A DNA stretch of 64,000 nucleotides from Aliiruegeria sabulilitoris (GTDB lineage Bacteria > Pseudomonadota > Alphaproteobacteria > Rhodobacterales > Rhodobacteraceae). The first letter of the stretch is position 1. Each line of letters begins with the position of its first letter. The stretch lies in contig NZ_LOAS01000025.1 in assembly GCF_001558155.1 (NCBI RefSeq), positions 26,416 through 90,415 of the forward strand, in the 5' to 3' direction. Positions 46,076 through 55,976 of the stretch are shown in pieces. The position numbers and the translations under genes were made by a program. The notes beneath the pieces are model-generated. The model did no database searches and was not told the origin of the DNA. It worked only from the letters and a program-made list of their open reading frames with translations.

Positions 46076-46819
46076 TTAGGTGTCGCGGAGGGCGGGGTCA
46101 ACCGGGAAGCGTTGGGCCAGGTGTCGGGCCAGGGCGATGTCTTCTGGAGACAGGGGGCCATGTGCCTGTTGCGCGAAGCGGGAGCGGAAGGCGTCCAGCA
46201 GGGCGTCCAGCGGAGCGTCTTCGGGGTAGCCCAGCCGACGGACGCTCTCTCTGAAGGTCGAATCGTCGCTTGCTCCAAGGGGAGCGGCCTTCTCTGGGGC
46301 TGGGGCCCCCTCGTCGGCCGCGCTGGCCGTTGGCCAGCAGGCCAGGCCCTGGCGTGCGAGCCGTTGCCAGTCGAAGCGGCGGCCTGGATCGATCTTGCGC
46401 CCGGGCGCCATGTCGGAATGGCCGATCACGCGTTCGCTGGGGATCTGCCAGCGTTGAAGGATCTGCGGCACCAATCGCTCCAGTTGGGCCATGAGTGGCT
46501 CGCTGAAGGGGCTTGCGCCGTCATTGTCCAGCTCGATGCCGATCGAGTGGCTGTTGACGTCAGCGCGACCGCCCCAGCAGCCCGCACCGGCGTGCCAGGC
46601 ACGCTTGCGCTCGTCCACGAGCTGCCAGCATTTGCCATCGCGCCCAATCAGGTAATGCGCCGACACTTCCACCGCCGGGTCGCAGAGACGCTCCAGCGCG
46701 GCCTGCGCATCGACCATCGCTGTATAGTGGAGCACGACCATATCCGGCTGGACCCCGCCGCGACGGTCGCCGAAATTCGGCGAGGGGTGCCAGACGCAGG
46801 TTTCGTCGGCTTCAGCCAC
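46076..46819 (-). CDS. N-acetylmuramoyl-L-alanine amidase (AmpD/amidase-2 type)
   Basis: The ~247-residue protein has the amidase-2 zinc ligand region (VVLHYTAM, His31), HAGAGCWGGRADVNSHSIGIE and VIGHSDMAPGRKIDPG (second His and Asp). It cleaves the lactyl-Ala bond of muropeptides or anhydro-muropeptides. A GTG at 46819 gives an 8-base overlap with the upstream lipoprotein stop (GTGGCTGA) and a normal N-terminus; an ATG at 46870 deep inside the upstream gene is the alternative. A further ~70 C-terminal residues resemble a PG-binding-type helical domain (FRESVRRLGYP). Confidence 0.9.
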   Translation of the reverse strand: MAEADETCVWHPSPNFGDRRGGVQPDMVVLHYTAMVDAQAALERLCDPAVEVSAHYLIGRDGKCWQLVDERKRAWHAGAGCWGGRADVNSHSIGIELDNDGASPFSEPLMAQLERLVPQILQRWQIPSERVIGHSDMAPGRKIDPGRRFDWQRLARQGLACWPTASAADEGAPAPEKAAPLGASDDSTFRESVRRLGYPEDAPLDALLDAFRSRFAQQAHGPLSPEDIALARHLAQRFPVDPALRDT

Positions 46820-47558
46820 TGACCGCGCGCCGGTAAAGCCCCGGATCCCAGCGACAGGCGTAGCCGTCACCGTCCGGGTCGATGCCGTGACGGTCCCGTT
46901 CCGGTCCGCCGGATTTCAGGAAGTCGAGCTGGGCCAGGTCGTCGGAGCCGTAGCCCGCGCATTTCCGCTCTGCCTTGGCCTGGTTCGGCAGGGTGCGGCG
47001 GTAGACCGGCTGGCCTATCGGATGGGTCGTGGCAAGCGCATAGGCGACGATGTCCGGCCCGGTATCCCTTGGCCGTTCGGGAACGGCGGTCGGTGCCACA
47101 TCGGTGTATTGCGAACGTTGCTGGGCAAGTCTTTCGGCATCGCTCTGGATCGATTCGCGCGCGCTCACCGCGCTGAAATCCTGCTCGTCCGAGATGCCGG
47201 CGCTGCTGCCGGAGACATAGGCCGCACCTGCCGCTGTGGCCGCCAAGGGTGCCCCGACCGATTGCGAGGCATTGTTGGCTGGCTGAATGGTCGTTGCGGA
47301 TCCGATGCCTGCTGCGGCCAGATCGGCCGTGCTGACCGCCTGAGCGGAGGAACTTGCCGATGCCGGTGGCGCGCCGGTGGCTTCCGGTGTCCCGGTCAGC
47401 GAAGAGCTTGCCAGCTGGGCGTTGCGTGCCGCTCGTTCCTGCTGGGTGGCATAGGAATCGAAGGCTCCGATGCCCGCCCCTGCGGCACTGTCCGGAACTT
47501 CAGGATCACAGGCCGAAAGCGCCAGCACGAGGGCTGCCACCAGTCCAGTTCGATTCAT
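46812..47558 (-). CDS. Lipoprotein with excalibur-type calcium-binding motif
   Basis: The 248-residue protein has a lipobox (LALSAC at residues 12-17, so Cys17 would be lipidated), a long Ala/Ser-rich low-complexity linker, and a C-terminal DPDGDGYACRWDP that matches excalibur-type loops. An ERKCAGYG upstream supplies the paired Cys. Its end overlaps the amidase start by eight bases, so the two are translationally coupled, suggesting a shared cell-wall role (inference). Confidence 0.82.
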   Translation of the reverse strand: MNRTGLVAALVLALSACDPEVPDSAAGAGIGAFDSYATQQERAARNAQLASSSLTGTPEATGAPPASASSSAQAVSTADLAAAGIGSATTIQPANNASQSVGAPLAATAAGAAYVSGSSAGISDEQDFSAVSARESIQSDAERLAQQRSQYTDVAPTAVPERPRDTGPDIVAYALATTHPIGQPVYRRTLPNQAKAERKCAGYGSDDLAQLDFLKSGGPERDRHGIDPDGDGYACRWDPGLYRRAVSG

Positions 47559-47594
47559 CGGAGCACCTGCTCGTTTTGCCTTATTGGGCGGAGA

Positions 47595-49076
47595 TTACCA
47601 CCAGCGCCCGGGCTTTGCCACAAAACCGGCTGCGGTTTCGAGCGATCCGGCGATGTTGAGCAGGTCTCCCTCTTCCCACGGACGCCCGATCAGTTGCAGG
47701 CCGAGCGGCAGGCCCTTGGCATCCAGCCCGGTGGGCACCGAGATCCCCGGCAGGCCGGCCAGGTTGACCGTCACGGTGAAGACGTCGTTGAGATACATCT
47801 GCACCGGATCGGCATCCGTCATCTCGCCGAGGCCAAAGGCAGCCGACGGCGTGGCGGGCGTCAGAATCGCATCCACACCGGCTTCGAAAGCCTGATCGAA
47901 ATCGCGCTTGATCAGCGCGCGGACCTTGCGGGCGCGGTTGTAATAGGCGTCGTAGAAGCCCGCGGAGAGCACGTATGTGCCGATCATGACACGGCGCTGT
48001 ACCTCGGCCCCGAAGCCCTCGGCGCGGGTCTTCTCGTACATCTCGGTAATGCCGTCGCCCTGCGCCAGCTTCGCGCGGCGGCCGAAGCGGACACCGTCAT
48101 AGCGGGCGAGGTTCGAAGACGCCTCGGCAGGCGCGATCACGTAGTAGGTCGGCAGTGCGTATTTCGTGTGCGGCAGCGAGATATCGACAATCTCGGCCCC
48201 CGCATCGCGTAGCATCTCTGCGCCCTCGGCCCAGAGCTTCTCGATCTCCGCCGGGGTGCCGTCGATGCGGTATTCCTTTGGAATGCCGATTTTCTTGCCG
48301 CGAATATCGCCGGTGATGGCGGCCTCGAAATCCGGCACGGGAAGGTCGGCGGATGTGGAATCCTTCGGGTCGTGACCGGCCATCGCGCCAAGCATGATCG
48401 CGGCGTCGCGCACCGATTTGGTCATCGGGCCGGCCTGGTCGAGCGAGGAGGCGAAGGCGATGATGCCCCAGCGGGACACGCGGCCATAGGTGGGTTTCAG
48501 GCCGGTGATGCCGGTGAAGGCGGCCGGCTGGCGGATCGAGCCGCCGGTATCGGTGCCAGTGGCGGCAAGGCAGAGATCGGCGGCAACCGCCGAGGCAGAA
48601 CCACCCGAGGAGCCGCCCGGCGTCAGGGCCCGGTCGTCCACCTTCCACGGGTTGACCGCATTGCCATAGGTCGAGGTTTCGTTCGACGAGCCCATGGCGA
48701 ACTCGTCCATGTTCAGCTTGCCGAGCATGACGGAACCCGCCTGCCAGAGCTGGGTCGTGACGGTGGATTCGTATTCCGGCTTGAAGCCGTCGAGGATGTT
48801 CGACGCGGCCTGACTCGGGACGCCCTGCGTGCAGAACAGGTCCTTGATACCAAGCGGGATACCGCACATCGGGTTCTCGGCCCCGCCCTGGATGCGGGCG
48901 TCGGCCGCGGCGGCCTGTTTTAGCGCGATCTCGGGCGTCTTGTGGACGAAGGCGCCGAGCGCGTCGGCCTTCTCGATCTCGTCGAGACAGGCTTGCGTCA
49001 ACTCGGTCGAGGTCACGTCGCCGGAACGCAGCTTGTCGCGGGCTTCGGCAATGGTCAGCTTGGTCAGTTCGGACAT
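47595..49076 (-). CDS. gatA: Asp-tRNA(Asn)/Glu-tRNA(Gln) amidotransferase subunit A
   Basis: The 493-residue amidase-signature enzyme shows the Ser-Ser-Lys triad region: [10 protein letters not shown] (Lys), [17 protein letters not shown] and [17 protein letters not shown]. GatA releases ammonia from glutamine for GatB to amidate misacylated Glu/Asp-tRNA. It overlaps gatC by one base. gatB is not in the window. Confidence 0.97.
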   Translation of the reverse strand: MSELTKLTIAEARDKLRSGDVTSTELTQACLDEIEKADALGAFVHKTPEIALKQAAAADARIQGGAENPMCGIPLGIKDLFCTQGVPSQAASNILDGFKPEYESTVTTQLWQAGSVMLGKLNMDEFAMGSSNETSTYGNAVNPWKVDDRALTPGGSSGGSASAVAADLCLAATGTDTGGSIRQPAAFTGITGLKPTYGRVSRWGIIAFASSLDQAGPMTKSVRDAAIMLGAMAGHDPKDSTSADLPVPDFEAAITGDIRGKKIGIPKEYRIDGTPAEIEKLWAEGAEMLRDAGAEIVDISLPHTKYALPTYYVIAPAEASSNLARYDGVRFGRRAKLAQGDGITEMYEKTRAEGFGAEVQRRVMIGTYVLSAGFYDAYYNRARKVRALIKRDFDQAFEAGVDAILTPATPSAAFGLGEMTDADPVQMYLNDVFTVTVNLAGLPGISVPTGLDAKGLPLGLQLIGRPWEEGDLLNIAGSLETAAGFVAKPGRWW

Positions 49077-49363
49077 TATTCCACCACCTTCGGCACGGCA
49101 AAGAAGCCCTCGCGGGCATCGGGGGCGTTGGCGAGCACCTTCTCCTGGTAGCCGCCATCGGTGACGACGTCTTCGCGGCGCTTGAGGCGCATCGGTGTGA
49201 CGGAGGTCATGGGCTCGATGCCCTCAACGTCCACTTCATTGAGTTGCTCGATGAAGCCGAGGATGGCGTTGAACTCGCCGGCGAGGGCGGGCAGCGCGTC
49301 GTCCTCGACCTTGATGCGGGCGAGCTTGGCGACGCGGCGCGCGGTATCTGTGTCGATCGACAT
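49076..49363 (-). CDS. gatC: Asp-tRNA(Asn)/Glu-tRNA(Gln) amidotransferase subunit C
   Basis: The 95-residue GatC starts [19 protein letters not shown] and includes [19 protein letters not shown], the family pattern. It stabilises the GatAB complex. gatC-gatA form one operon. Confidence 0.96.
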   Translation of the reverse strand: MSIDTDTARRVAKLARIKVEDDALPALAGEFNAILGFIEQLNEVDVEGIEPMTSVTPMRLKRREDVVTDGGYQEKVLANAPDAREGFFAVPKVVE

Positions 49364-49799
49364 GGGGCCTCCGGGGTCGGGCGGATGATCGGCACGGGTT
49401 TAGCCGCGCCTTGCGCGGGTCGCAAGGCCGGTAGATGGGGAAACGGTTGTGACGCGTGATGCGAGCGACCCGGCTGTCGGGTGCTTGTAGCGGTGCCGGC
49501 TACGTCGACGACTGTCGATGTAACCTGGCCGCTTTGCTCGAATATGCGGTCTGTCCCCATCGGGAATATCATACAGAATTGACCGGCCCGGCTCTCTAAG
49601 GCCGCATTTGCCGCCAGTGGCTGCGGTGCGGAACAGGACTGCTCCTCAATGCAGCCGCGCCTAGACTTGGTTGACCGCGCGCTCATCCCGTTCGTCAAGT
49701 CGGAGAACCGAGCAAACTGCAAAGCCAATCATGATGCATGTCATAACCTACAGGACCAAGAAGGCGTAAAATCGGGGCCGTGCAATAAGGGAGGCTTGG
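49364..49799. other. Long gene-free stretch upstream of the secreted unknown
   Basis: About 436 bases with short unsupported frames only. The right half (49520-49799) is noticeably less GC-rich than the genes around it. It contains a GTCCCCATCGGGAATATCATACAG segment (split here) and scattered stops in all frames; I see no RNA gene. It may be decayed coding sequence. Confidence 0.55.
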
Positions 49800-50249
49800 A
49801 TGCTTACGCAAACCCTACGTACGGCCGTCTTTGTACCGGCCACACTTATTCTTGTAGCGATCATTTCACTTTTCTCAGCCGGTCCAGTATCGGCCGATAG
49901 CAAATTCGGCCCGTATTATCCAGATGACGCAGCGATCGCCAAGTCGGTTCTGTCGTCTCTCGGGAGGGCAGCATCGACCCTTTCGTTTTCCGTGGTCAAT
50001 GACGATCCAACCACCACCTTGATGGTGGTGGACCCGGACAGGCGGAATTTTTGCTGGTCGCCCCCATTCGAAGCTGGCGCCAGGGTTTTCCTGAAAGGAA
50101 AACGGATTGGTGTCCGGGTGCCGCTGTACTGTGAGAACGGTCAGACGGGTACCGGATCTATCAAGGGAAGGGGACGGAGCTATATGGTCAACATCAGGAT
50201 CGAAGGAGGGCCGAGTTTCAAAGAGAAGGTCTCCTTCAAGGATAACTGA
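49800..50249 (+). CDS. Secreted protein of unknown function (149 aa)
   Basis: Starts at ATG 49800 after GGGAGGCTTGG. A signal peptide of about 32 residues (hydrophobic FVPATLILVAIISLFSAG, cleavage near VSA-D) is followed by ~117 residues: a segment reading SKFGPYYPDDAAIAKSVLSS, a DDPTTTLMVVDPDRRNFCW stretch and a basic RGRSYMVNIRIEGG region. Two cysteines could pair in the periplasm. I do not recognise a family. Base composition of the gene and flanks is less GC-rich than the surroundings, a weak sign of transfer. Confidence 0.72.
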   Translation: MLTQTLRTAVFVPATLILVAIISLFSAGPVSADSKFGPYYPDDAAIAKSVLSSLGRAASTLSFSVVNDDPTTTLMVVDPDRRNFCWSPPFEAGARVFLKGKRIGVRVPLYCENGQTGTGSIKGRGRSYMVNIRIEGGPSFKEKVSFKDN

Positions 50250-50498
50250 TTGATTTGGATAGTTGAACCAGGCACGTGAACCGAACGGGTCGTCTTCTGC
50301 GATCTTGCGTCCAGGTTTTCTGGTTTGACCGACGGCATTTCCCGACAATCGGAAACGACGCAAAGGCCGCTCAGCGTCAGAGAAAGGCGCAGATAGCTAT
50401 TTCTTGAACCGAGATCGTGAGAGTGATCTTTCTGGTCTTTGGTAATTTCCAGAGAGTTGCGGTTGTACTCTGTTGGGTTTCGGCTATCGCCCGCGTGC

Positions 50499-50527
50499 TT
50501 GATGTATCCCCCTGAGGGGGATATTCT
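50499..50527 (+). promoter_or_regulatory. Promoter with palindromic C-tract/G-tract operator for the MFS gene
   Basis: -35-like TTGATG (50499-50504), 17 bases, -10-like TATTCT (50522-50527). The spacer is nearly filled by the perfect inverted repeat TATCCCCC-TGA-GGGGGATA (50505-50523). C/G-tract palindromes of this kind are characteristic of CsoR/RcnR/FrmR-family repressor operators; no such regulator is encoded in the neighbouring sequence. Confidence 0.65.
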
Positions 50528-50553
50528 GTCCCGGTTAGCCGGAGCTGCCACCA

Positions 50554-51873
50554 ATGCTCGCCATCCTCGCCAGTCGTTCCTATCGCCATCTCTTCTCAGC
50601 TCAGATTGTCGCACTCCTCGGCACGGGGCTGGCAACCGTCGCGCTCGGCCTTCTTGCTTATGATCTCGCGGGTGCCAACGCTGCGATGGTTCTCGGCACA
50701 GTCTTCACCATCAAGATGGTGGCTTATGTCGGAATTGCACCCATTGCCGGTGCCTTCGCGACGCGCTGGCCGCGCCGGGCGATGCTGGTCTCTCTCGATC
50801 TCGTCCGGGCCGCGGTCGCGCTGCTGCTGCCCTTCGTAACCGAGATTTGGCAGGTCTACCTGTTGATCTTCGTGCTGCAATCGGCCTCGGCGGCATTTAC
50901 ACCAACATTCCAGGCGACCATTCCGGACCTGCTACCGGATGAGGAGGACTACACAAAGGCCCTGTCGTTGTCCCGCCTGGCCTATGACATGGAATCGCTT
51001 CTCTCGCCGATGCTGGCGGCCTTACTGCTGGTTTTCGTGAGCTTCGATTCGCTGTTTCTTGGAACGGCTATGGGCTTCGCCGCTTCCGCGCTGCTCGTGG
51101 TGTCGGTCGTCCTGCCCACCTCCGTCCCCTCTGCGCCGCGTGGCATCTACGAGCGGACGACCCGAGGCCTGCGGATCTACCTGAACACGCCGCGGCTGCA
51201 GGGGTTGCTGGCGCTCAACCTGTCGGTTGCCGCAGCCGGCTCCATGGTGATCGTCAATACGGTCGTGCTTGTGCGTGGCACGCTTGGGCTGGCCGAAGGC
51301 GATGTCGCGCTTGCATTGGCAGCCTTCGGTGGCGGCTCCATGGTTTCGGCGTTGCTCCTGCCGAAGCTGCTGCAACGCCGGCCCGACCGGCAAGTCATGC
51401 TGGCAGGCGCGACCTTGCTGTGCACAATCCTGATCGGGCTCTGCATCATGGTGGCTGCAACCGGCGTTTCCTGGCGCGGCTTGCTGGTCGGCTGGTTCCT
51501 GATCGGGATCGGATATTCGGCTGTTCTTACCCCTTCGGGGCGCTTGCTGCGCCGCTCGGCCCATCCCGAAGATCGCCCGGCCACCTTCGCCGCCCAATTC
51601 GCGCTCTCCCATGCCTGCTGGCTGATCTGTTATCCGCTCTCAGGCTGGTTGCAGACCACTTTCGGAACCGTGGTGGCGCTGGCAGGGCTCGGCGCACTCA
51701 GTGTTGCGGGACTGCTTCTGGCACAGCGGTTCTGGAGCACGGCGCATCAACGCATCGTCGAGCATAGACATGACGACCTGCCTCCCGACCACCCCCATCT
51801 GGCTGGCGGGCACCGGCACAGTCATACCTACATCATTGACGACTACCACCGGCACTGGCCCCAAGGCGGCTAA
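50554..51873 (+). CDS. MFS transporter with histidine-rich C-terminus (likely metal efflux)
   Basis: The 439-residue protein has about twelve membrane segments and an MFS-type loop between helices 2 and 3 (FATRWPRRAMLVSLD). The last ~40 residues contain nine His plus several Asp, in EHRHDD, DHPH, GHRHSH and DYHRHW patterns, an obvious metal-binding tail. With the C/G-tract operator upstream this suggests nickel/cobalt or copper efflux (inference). The nearest functional analogues are NreB-type MFS nickel exporters with His-rich tails (recollection). Confidence 0.8.
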   Translation: MLAILASRSYRHLFSAQIVALLGTGLATVALGLLAYDLAGANAAMVLGTVFTIKMVAYVGIAPIAGAFATRWPRRAMLVSLDLVRAAVALLLPFVTEIWQVYLLIFVLQSASAAFTPTFQATIPDLLPDEEDYTKALSLSRLAYDMESLLSPMLAALLLVFVSFDSLFLGTAMGFAASALLVVSVVLPTSVPSAPRGIYERTTRGLRIYLNTPRLQGLLALNLSVAAAGSMVIVNTVVLVRGTLGLAEGDVALALAAFGGGSMVSALLLPKLLQRRPDRQVMLAGATLLCTILIGLCIMVAATGVSWRGLLVGWFLIGIGYSAVLTPSGRLLRRSAHPEDRPATFAAQFALSHACWLICYPLSGWLQTTFGTVVALAGLGALSVAGLLLAQRFWSTAHQRIVEHRHDDLPPDHPHLAGGHRHSHTYIIDDYHRHWPQGG

Positions 51874-51897
51874 GGGACTTGCTCATCCGTGACGCAA

Positions 51898-51980
51898 CAT
51901 GGGGGCGCGCGCTTCGCGCGTGTGAACGATCCTGTGGATCGTGCCTCCGGCGGGGATATTAATCAAACAGATGATGCCGA
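51898..51980. repeat. Dispersed intergenic repeat, variant copy 4
   Basis: GCGCGC-TTC-GCGCG hairpin, a GATCCTGTGGATC hairpin and the tail GCCTCCGGCGGGGATATT/AATCAAACAGATGATG. The tail word matches copies at 20970 and elsewhere (GGGATATT, then ACAGATGA). Confidence 0.6.
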
Positions 51981-52125
51981 AGATACGCTCAGCATCAACT
52001 TTCCGGAACTACCCTGGGTGGAGCGCTCACAAGTGATCGGGGGGCAAGGCCCCCCCTTTGGGTCGTCGTCAAATCTTGCGAGCGGCGGTCGGATCGCAAA
52101 GGAACCAGAACGAAATGGCTGGACC

Positions 52126-54012
52126 CTACGCAGCCCATTCCCAGGGCGTCGTGAAATTGCCGAGAAGGTGGCCCAGAGCCTCTTCATCGACCTCGCCAGT
52201 CCTGTTCAGTTTTGCGACGAGGCCGCGCTTCTTGTCCTCGGCAACCTCGGCAACCTCTGCCGCGATCTTCGCCTCTTCCAGCGCCTGGTTGAGGACGCGC
52301 GTTATGGCCATCTTGCGCAGCTCCGGCTTGAAGATCTTTCCGACCGCCGTCTTGGGGAGTTCATCGACGATCTCGAGATACTTCGGAATGGCCGCGCGCT
52401 CGGTGATCCGCGGCCGGATATAGTCCAGCAGCTCCTTGCTCGTCACCTCGGCCCCATCCACCAGCTCGACATAGGCGCAGGGAAGTTCACCGGCAAAGCT
52501 GTCCGGCTGGCCGATGGCGCCGGCAAAGGCCACGGCCTCGTGGCCCGCGAGCGCCTCCTCGATGATCGCCGGGTCGATATTGTGGCCACCGCGGATGATC
52601 AGGTCCTTGGCCCGGCCGGTGATCCACAGATAGCCATCCTCGTCGATCCGCCCGAGATCACCCGTGCGCAGGTAGACATCGTGGTGGAACAGCTCGTGGT
52701 TCTTGTCGGCCTCGGTATAGGTCGAGCCGGCATAGACGCCCGGGTTGTCGATACAGATCTCGCCCACCTCGTCGGTGGCGCATTCGCGCGGGCCGTCCGG
52801 CGTGTGCAGCAGGATCTTCACGTCCGTATGCGGGAAGGGGATGCCGACCGAGCCCACCTTCTTGGCGCCTTCGATCGGGTTGCAGGAGACAAGGCAGGTC
52901 GCCTCAGTCAGCCCGTAGCCTTCGATGATCTCCACGCCGGTCGCCTTCTCGAAACGATTGTATAGCTCGATTGGCAGGGGGGCGGAGCCGGAGAAGGCCT
53001 TGTTCAGCGAAGAGACATCGGCATTGACCGGGCGCTGCATCAGCGCGGCAAAGGCGGTTGGAACGCCGATCATGAAGGTGACCTGCCAGCGCTCGATCAG
53101 CTTCCAGAAATTGTCGAATACGCCGTCGCCGCGATAGCCCTGCGGCGTGGGAAAGACGACATGCGCGCCGGAATAGATCATCGACATCAGCACCGGCTCT
53201 ACGGCGAAGACATGGAAAAGCGGAAGCGGGCAGAGCACCACGTCCTCTTCGCCAAAGAGCAGCCGGTCGCCGAGCCAACCGTTATAGACCATTCCGGAAT
53301 AGAGATGCTGGGCAACCTTGGGCATGCCGGTCGTTCCGCCGGTGTGGAAATAGGCAGCCACGCGGTCGGCCTTGCTGTCCTCGAACGTCAGCCGGTCCGA
53401 CGGATGCTTGGCGATTTCCTTGTTGAAGTCGCGCATGGCGGCGGTGTGGTGCACCACGTTCTTGGGCCGGATCAGCGGGATGACGAGTTTCTTGACCCCG
53501 GTCACGTAGCGCAGCAGGTCGACTTCGAGCACGTGCTTCACGTTCGGGGCAAAATCAACCGCTTCGGCAACCTTCTGTGCCACGTCCGTGCGGGGGAAGG
53601 ATTTCAGGGTGACGACGACCTTGGCCTGGGTCTCCCGCAGGATGGCCGAGATCTGGTCGGCCTCCAGAAGCGGGTTGATCGGGCTCACGATGCCGGCAAT
53701 GGCGCCGCCCAGAAGGGCAAAGACGGTTTCGTTCGAGTTTGGCAGCACGTAAGCCACGGTATCGTTCTCGCCGACGCCCAGCGAGCGCAGAAGGTTCGCC
53801 GTCTGAATGACCTTGCCGTAAAGCTCGAACCAGGTCAGCGTCTCCGCCGGATCTTTCGGGCCGGAGAGAAGCTGGTAGGAAACGGCCGGACGGTTTCCGT
53901 ATTTCTGCCTCGCCCGGTCCAGAAACTGGTACATCGTGGTGGGAACATCGCGCTGCTCCCACTCCATTTCATTGTGAATCGCATCCCTGTCGGCGACGGT
54001 CGCAAAGCCCAT
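52126..54012 (-). CDS. AMP-forming acyl-CoA synthetase
   Basis: The 628-residue enzyme has motif A10/P-loop YFHTGGTTGMPKVAQH, YGLTEATCLVSCNP, VYLRTGDLG and the hinge ITGRAKDLIIRGGHNIDP. It activates a fatty or other carboxylic acid as an acyl-AMP, then acyl-CoA. The length (about 90 over typical FadD) comes from an N-terminal region and a C-terminal extension after the lysine-containing PKTAVGKIFK (catalytic Lys). ATG 54012 follows GAGGACAACGGG; longer starts run into unrelated upstream sequence. Confidence 0.92.
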   Translation of the reverse strand: MGFATVADRDAIHNEMEWEQRDVPTTMYQFLDRARQKYGNRPAVSYQLLSGPKDPAETLTWFELYGKVIQTANLLRSLGVGENDTVAYVLPNSNETVFALLGGAIAGIVSPINPLLEADQISAILRETQAKVVVTLKSFPRTDVAQKVAEAVDFAPNVKHVLEVDLLRYVTGVKKLVIPLIRPKNVVHHTAAMRDFNKEIAKHPSDRLTFEDSKADRVAAYFHTGGTTGMPKVAQHLYSGMVYNGWLGDRLLFGEEDVVLCPLPLFHVFAVEPVLMSMIYSGAHVVFPTPQGYRGDGVFDNFWKLIERWQVTFMIGVPTAFAALMQRPVNADVSSLNKAFSGSAPLPIELYNRFEKATGVEIIEGYGLTEATCLVSCNPIEGAKKVGSVGIPFPHTDVKILLHTPDGPRECATDEVGEICIDNPGVYAGSTYTEADKNHELFHHDVYLRTGDLGRIDEDGYLWITGRAKDLIIRGGHNIDPAIIEEALAGHEAVAFAGAIGQPDSFAGELPCAYVELVDGAEVTSKELLDYIRPRITERAAIPKYLEIVDELPKTAVGKIFKPELRKMAITRVLNQALEEAKIAAEVAEVAEDKKRGLVAKLNRTGEVDEEALGHLLGNFTTPWEWAA

Positions 54013-54182
54013 CCCGTTGTCCTCCCTCATGGCACCTGTCACGGCGTTGCCCGGAAACTGGGGTGAAACAAGTATGTTTCGCAAGTCTGACGCTGCGCAA
54101 CTAACAAGTCTGCTTCTCGCGGTTTTCCCACGAAAAGTTGCGCCCCGGTCCGTTTGCAAAGCCGGAAATGGCAAAGCGGCGG

Positions 54183-55976
54183 CTACTCGGCCGCGAGCCC
54201 TTCGGTAAATTGCAGGCGCGCCAGCCGGGCATAAAGGCCGCCCTGTGACACCAGTTCGTCATGGTTGCCTTCGGCGACGATCCGGCCCTGTTCGAAAACG
54301 ATGATACGATCGGCTTGCTTAACGGTGGCCAGCCGGTGGGCGACGATCAGGGTCGTGCGGCCTTCGGTCAGGGTGGCGAAAGCATCTTGCACCGCGCGTT
54401 CGCTCTCGGCGTCGAGCGCCGAGGTTGCCTCGTCCAGGAGCAGTACCGGTGCGTCGCGCAGGATGGCGCGGGCGATGGCGATGCGCTGTTTCTGTCCGCC
54501 CGAGAGCATCACGCCGCGTTCGCCGACATAGTTGTCATAGCCTTGCGGGAGGGCCGAGATGAAATCATGCGCCTGCGCGGCTCGCGCGGCGGCTTCCACC
54601 TCGGCGTCGGTGGCATCGGGGCGACCGAAACGGATGTTGTCCCGTGCGGTGGCGGCAAAGATCACGGGATCCTGCGGGACCAGGGCAAGGTGCTTGCGAA
54701 AGGCGGCGCGTTCCATGTCGGTCAGCGGAATGCCGTCAAGGCGGACCATGCCCTGTTGCGGGTCGTAGAAGCGGAGCAACAATTGCAGAATCGTCGATTT
54801 GCCGGCGCCTGAGGGGCCAACCAGCGCGATCTGTTCGCCCGGACGCGCGCTGAAGGAAACGCCGTTGAGCGCGGCTTCCTCCGGGCGGCTGGGATAGTGG
54901 AAGACGACGTTCTCGAAGGCGATTTCGCCCTTTACCGGGGCGGGCAAGGCTGTGGGGTGGGCCGGGTCGGACACGCTGTCCTCGGCACCCAGCAACTCGA
55001 CCAGCCGCTCGGTGGCGCCGGCGGCGCGTTGCAATTCGCCCCAGATCTCGGAGAGCGCGGCGACGGATCCGGCCATGATGCCGGCATAGATCAGGAACTG
55101 CACCAGTTCGCCCGCGGTCATCACGTCGGCCCGCACGTCGCGCGCTCCGATCCAGAGAACGCCGAGAATACCGGAGAAAACCACAAAGATGATGATCATT
55201 GTCAGCAGCGCCCGCACCCCGATGCGGGTCTTGGCCGTGGCGTAGCTGGCCTCGGTTACTTCGCCGAACCGGGCGCGGCTGGCCGCTTCATGCGAATAGG
55301 CCTGTACCGTCTGCGCGGCCTGCAGGGCTTCGGAAGCGTTGCCAGAGCTTTGCGCGATCCAGTCCTGGTTCACGCGCGAGAGCTTCCGCAGTTTCCGCCC
55401 GAGCGCCAGGATCGGCAGGATCACGACCGGGATGATGGCCAGCACCATCAGCGTCAGCTTGCCGGAGGTGATGAACATCATCGCCAACCCGCCCACGAAG
55501 AGCAGCGAGTTTCGCAGGAACCACGAGACGGAGGAACCGATCACCTGCAGGATAAGGGTCGTATCGGTGGTAATCCGGCTGATCACCTCGCCGGTCAGCA
55601 GGTTCTCGTAATAGGCGGGGCTCATGGCGATCATGCGGGCGAAGACCGCCTTGCGGATATCGGCCACGACCCGTTCGCCCAGCCGGGTGACGACGTAATA
55701 TCGCATTCCCGTGCCAAGCGCGAAGATCGCCGCGATGCCGATGGCGGCGAGGAAATAGCCGTCCAGCAGTGCCAGCGCGCCGTCTTCGAACCCGTCCACC
55801 ACGCGGCGCGCGGCAATCGGCAACAGCAGCGAGACGCTCGCGGTGATGACCAGCGCGATGCCGGCCAGGAGGACGTAGCGCTGATAGGGGGCAAAGAACG
55901 GAAAGAGCGCCCTGAGAGAGCCGACCTTCTTCGAACTTGCGCGCTGGTGTTCTGACTCAGGCCCGTTTCGCGCCAT
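54183..55976 (-). CDS. ABC transporter, fused membrane/ATPase (exporter type)
   Basis: The 597-residue half-transporter has six N-terminal membrane segments and a C-terminal ATPase: Walker A GPSGAGKST, signature MLSGGQKQRIAIARAI, Walker B VLLLDEATSALD. It would form a homodimer. The family includes MsbA-like lipid A flippases and multidrug exporters; substrate unknown. A GGAGGAG ribosome-binding site precedes ATG 55976; divergent from the Nudix gene. Confidence 0.92.
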   Translation of the reverse strand: MARNGPESEHQRASSKKVGSLRALFPFFAPYQRYVLLAGIALVITASVSLLLPIAARRVVDGFEDGALALLDGYFLAAIGIAAIFALGTGMRYYVVTRLGERVVADIRKAVFARMIAMSPAYYENLLTGEVISRITTDTTLILQVIGSSVSWFLRNSLLFVGGLAMMFITSGKLTLMVLAIIPVVILPILALGRKLRKLSRVNQDWIAQSSGNASEALQAAQTVQAYSHEAASRARFGEVTEASYATAKTRIGVRALLTMIIIFVVFSGILGVLWIGARDVRADVMTAGELVQFLIYAGIMAGSVAALSEIWGELQRAAGATERLVELLGAEDSVSDPAHPTALPAPVKGEIAFENVVFHYPSRPEEAALNGVSFSARPGEQIALVGPSGAGKSTILQLLLRFYDPQQGMVRLDGIPLTDMERAAFRKHLALVPQDPVIFAATARDNIRFGRPDATDAEVEAAARAAQAHDFISALPQGYDNYVGERGVMLSGGQKQRIAIARAILRDAPVLLLDEATSALDAESERAVQDAFATLTEGRTTLIVAHRLATVKQADRIIVFEQGRIVAEGNHDELVSQGGLYARLARLQFTEGLAAE

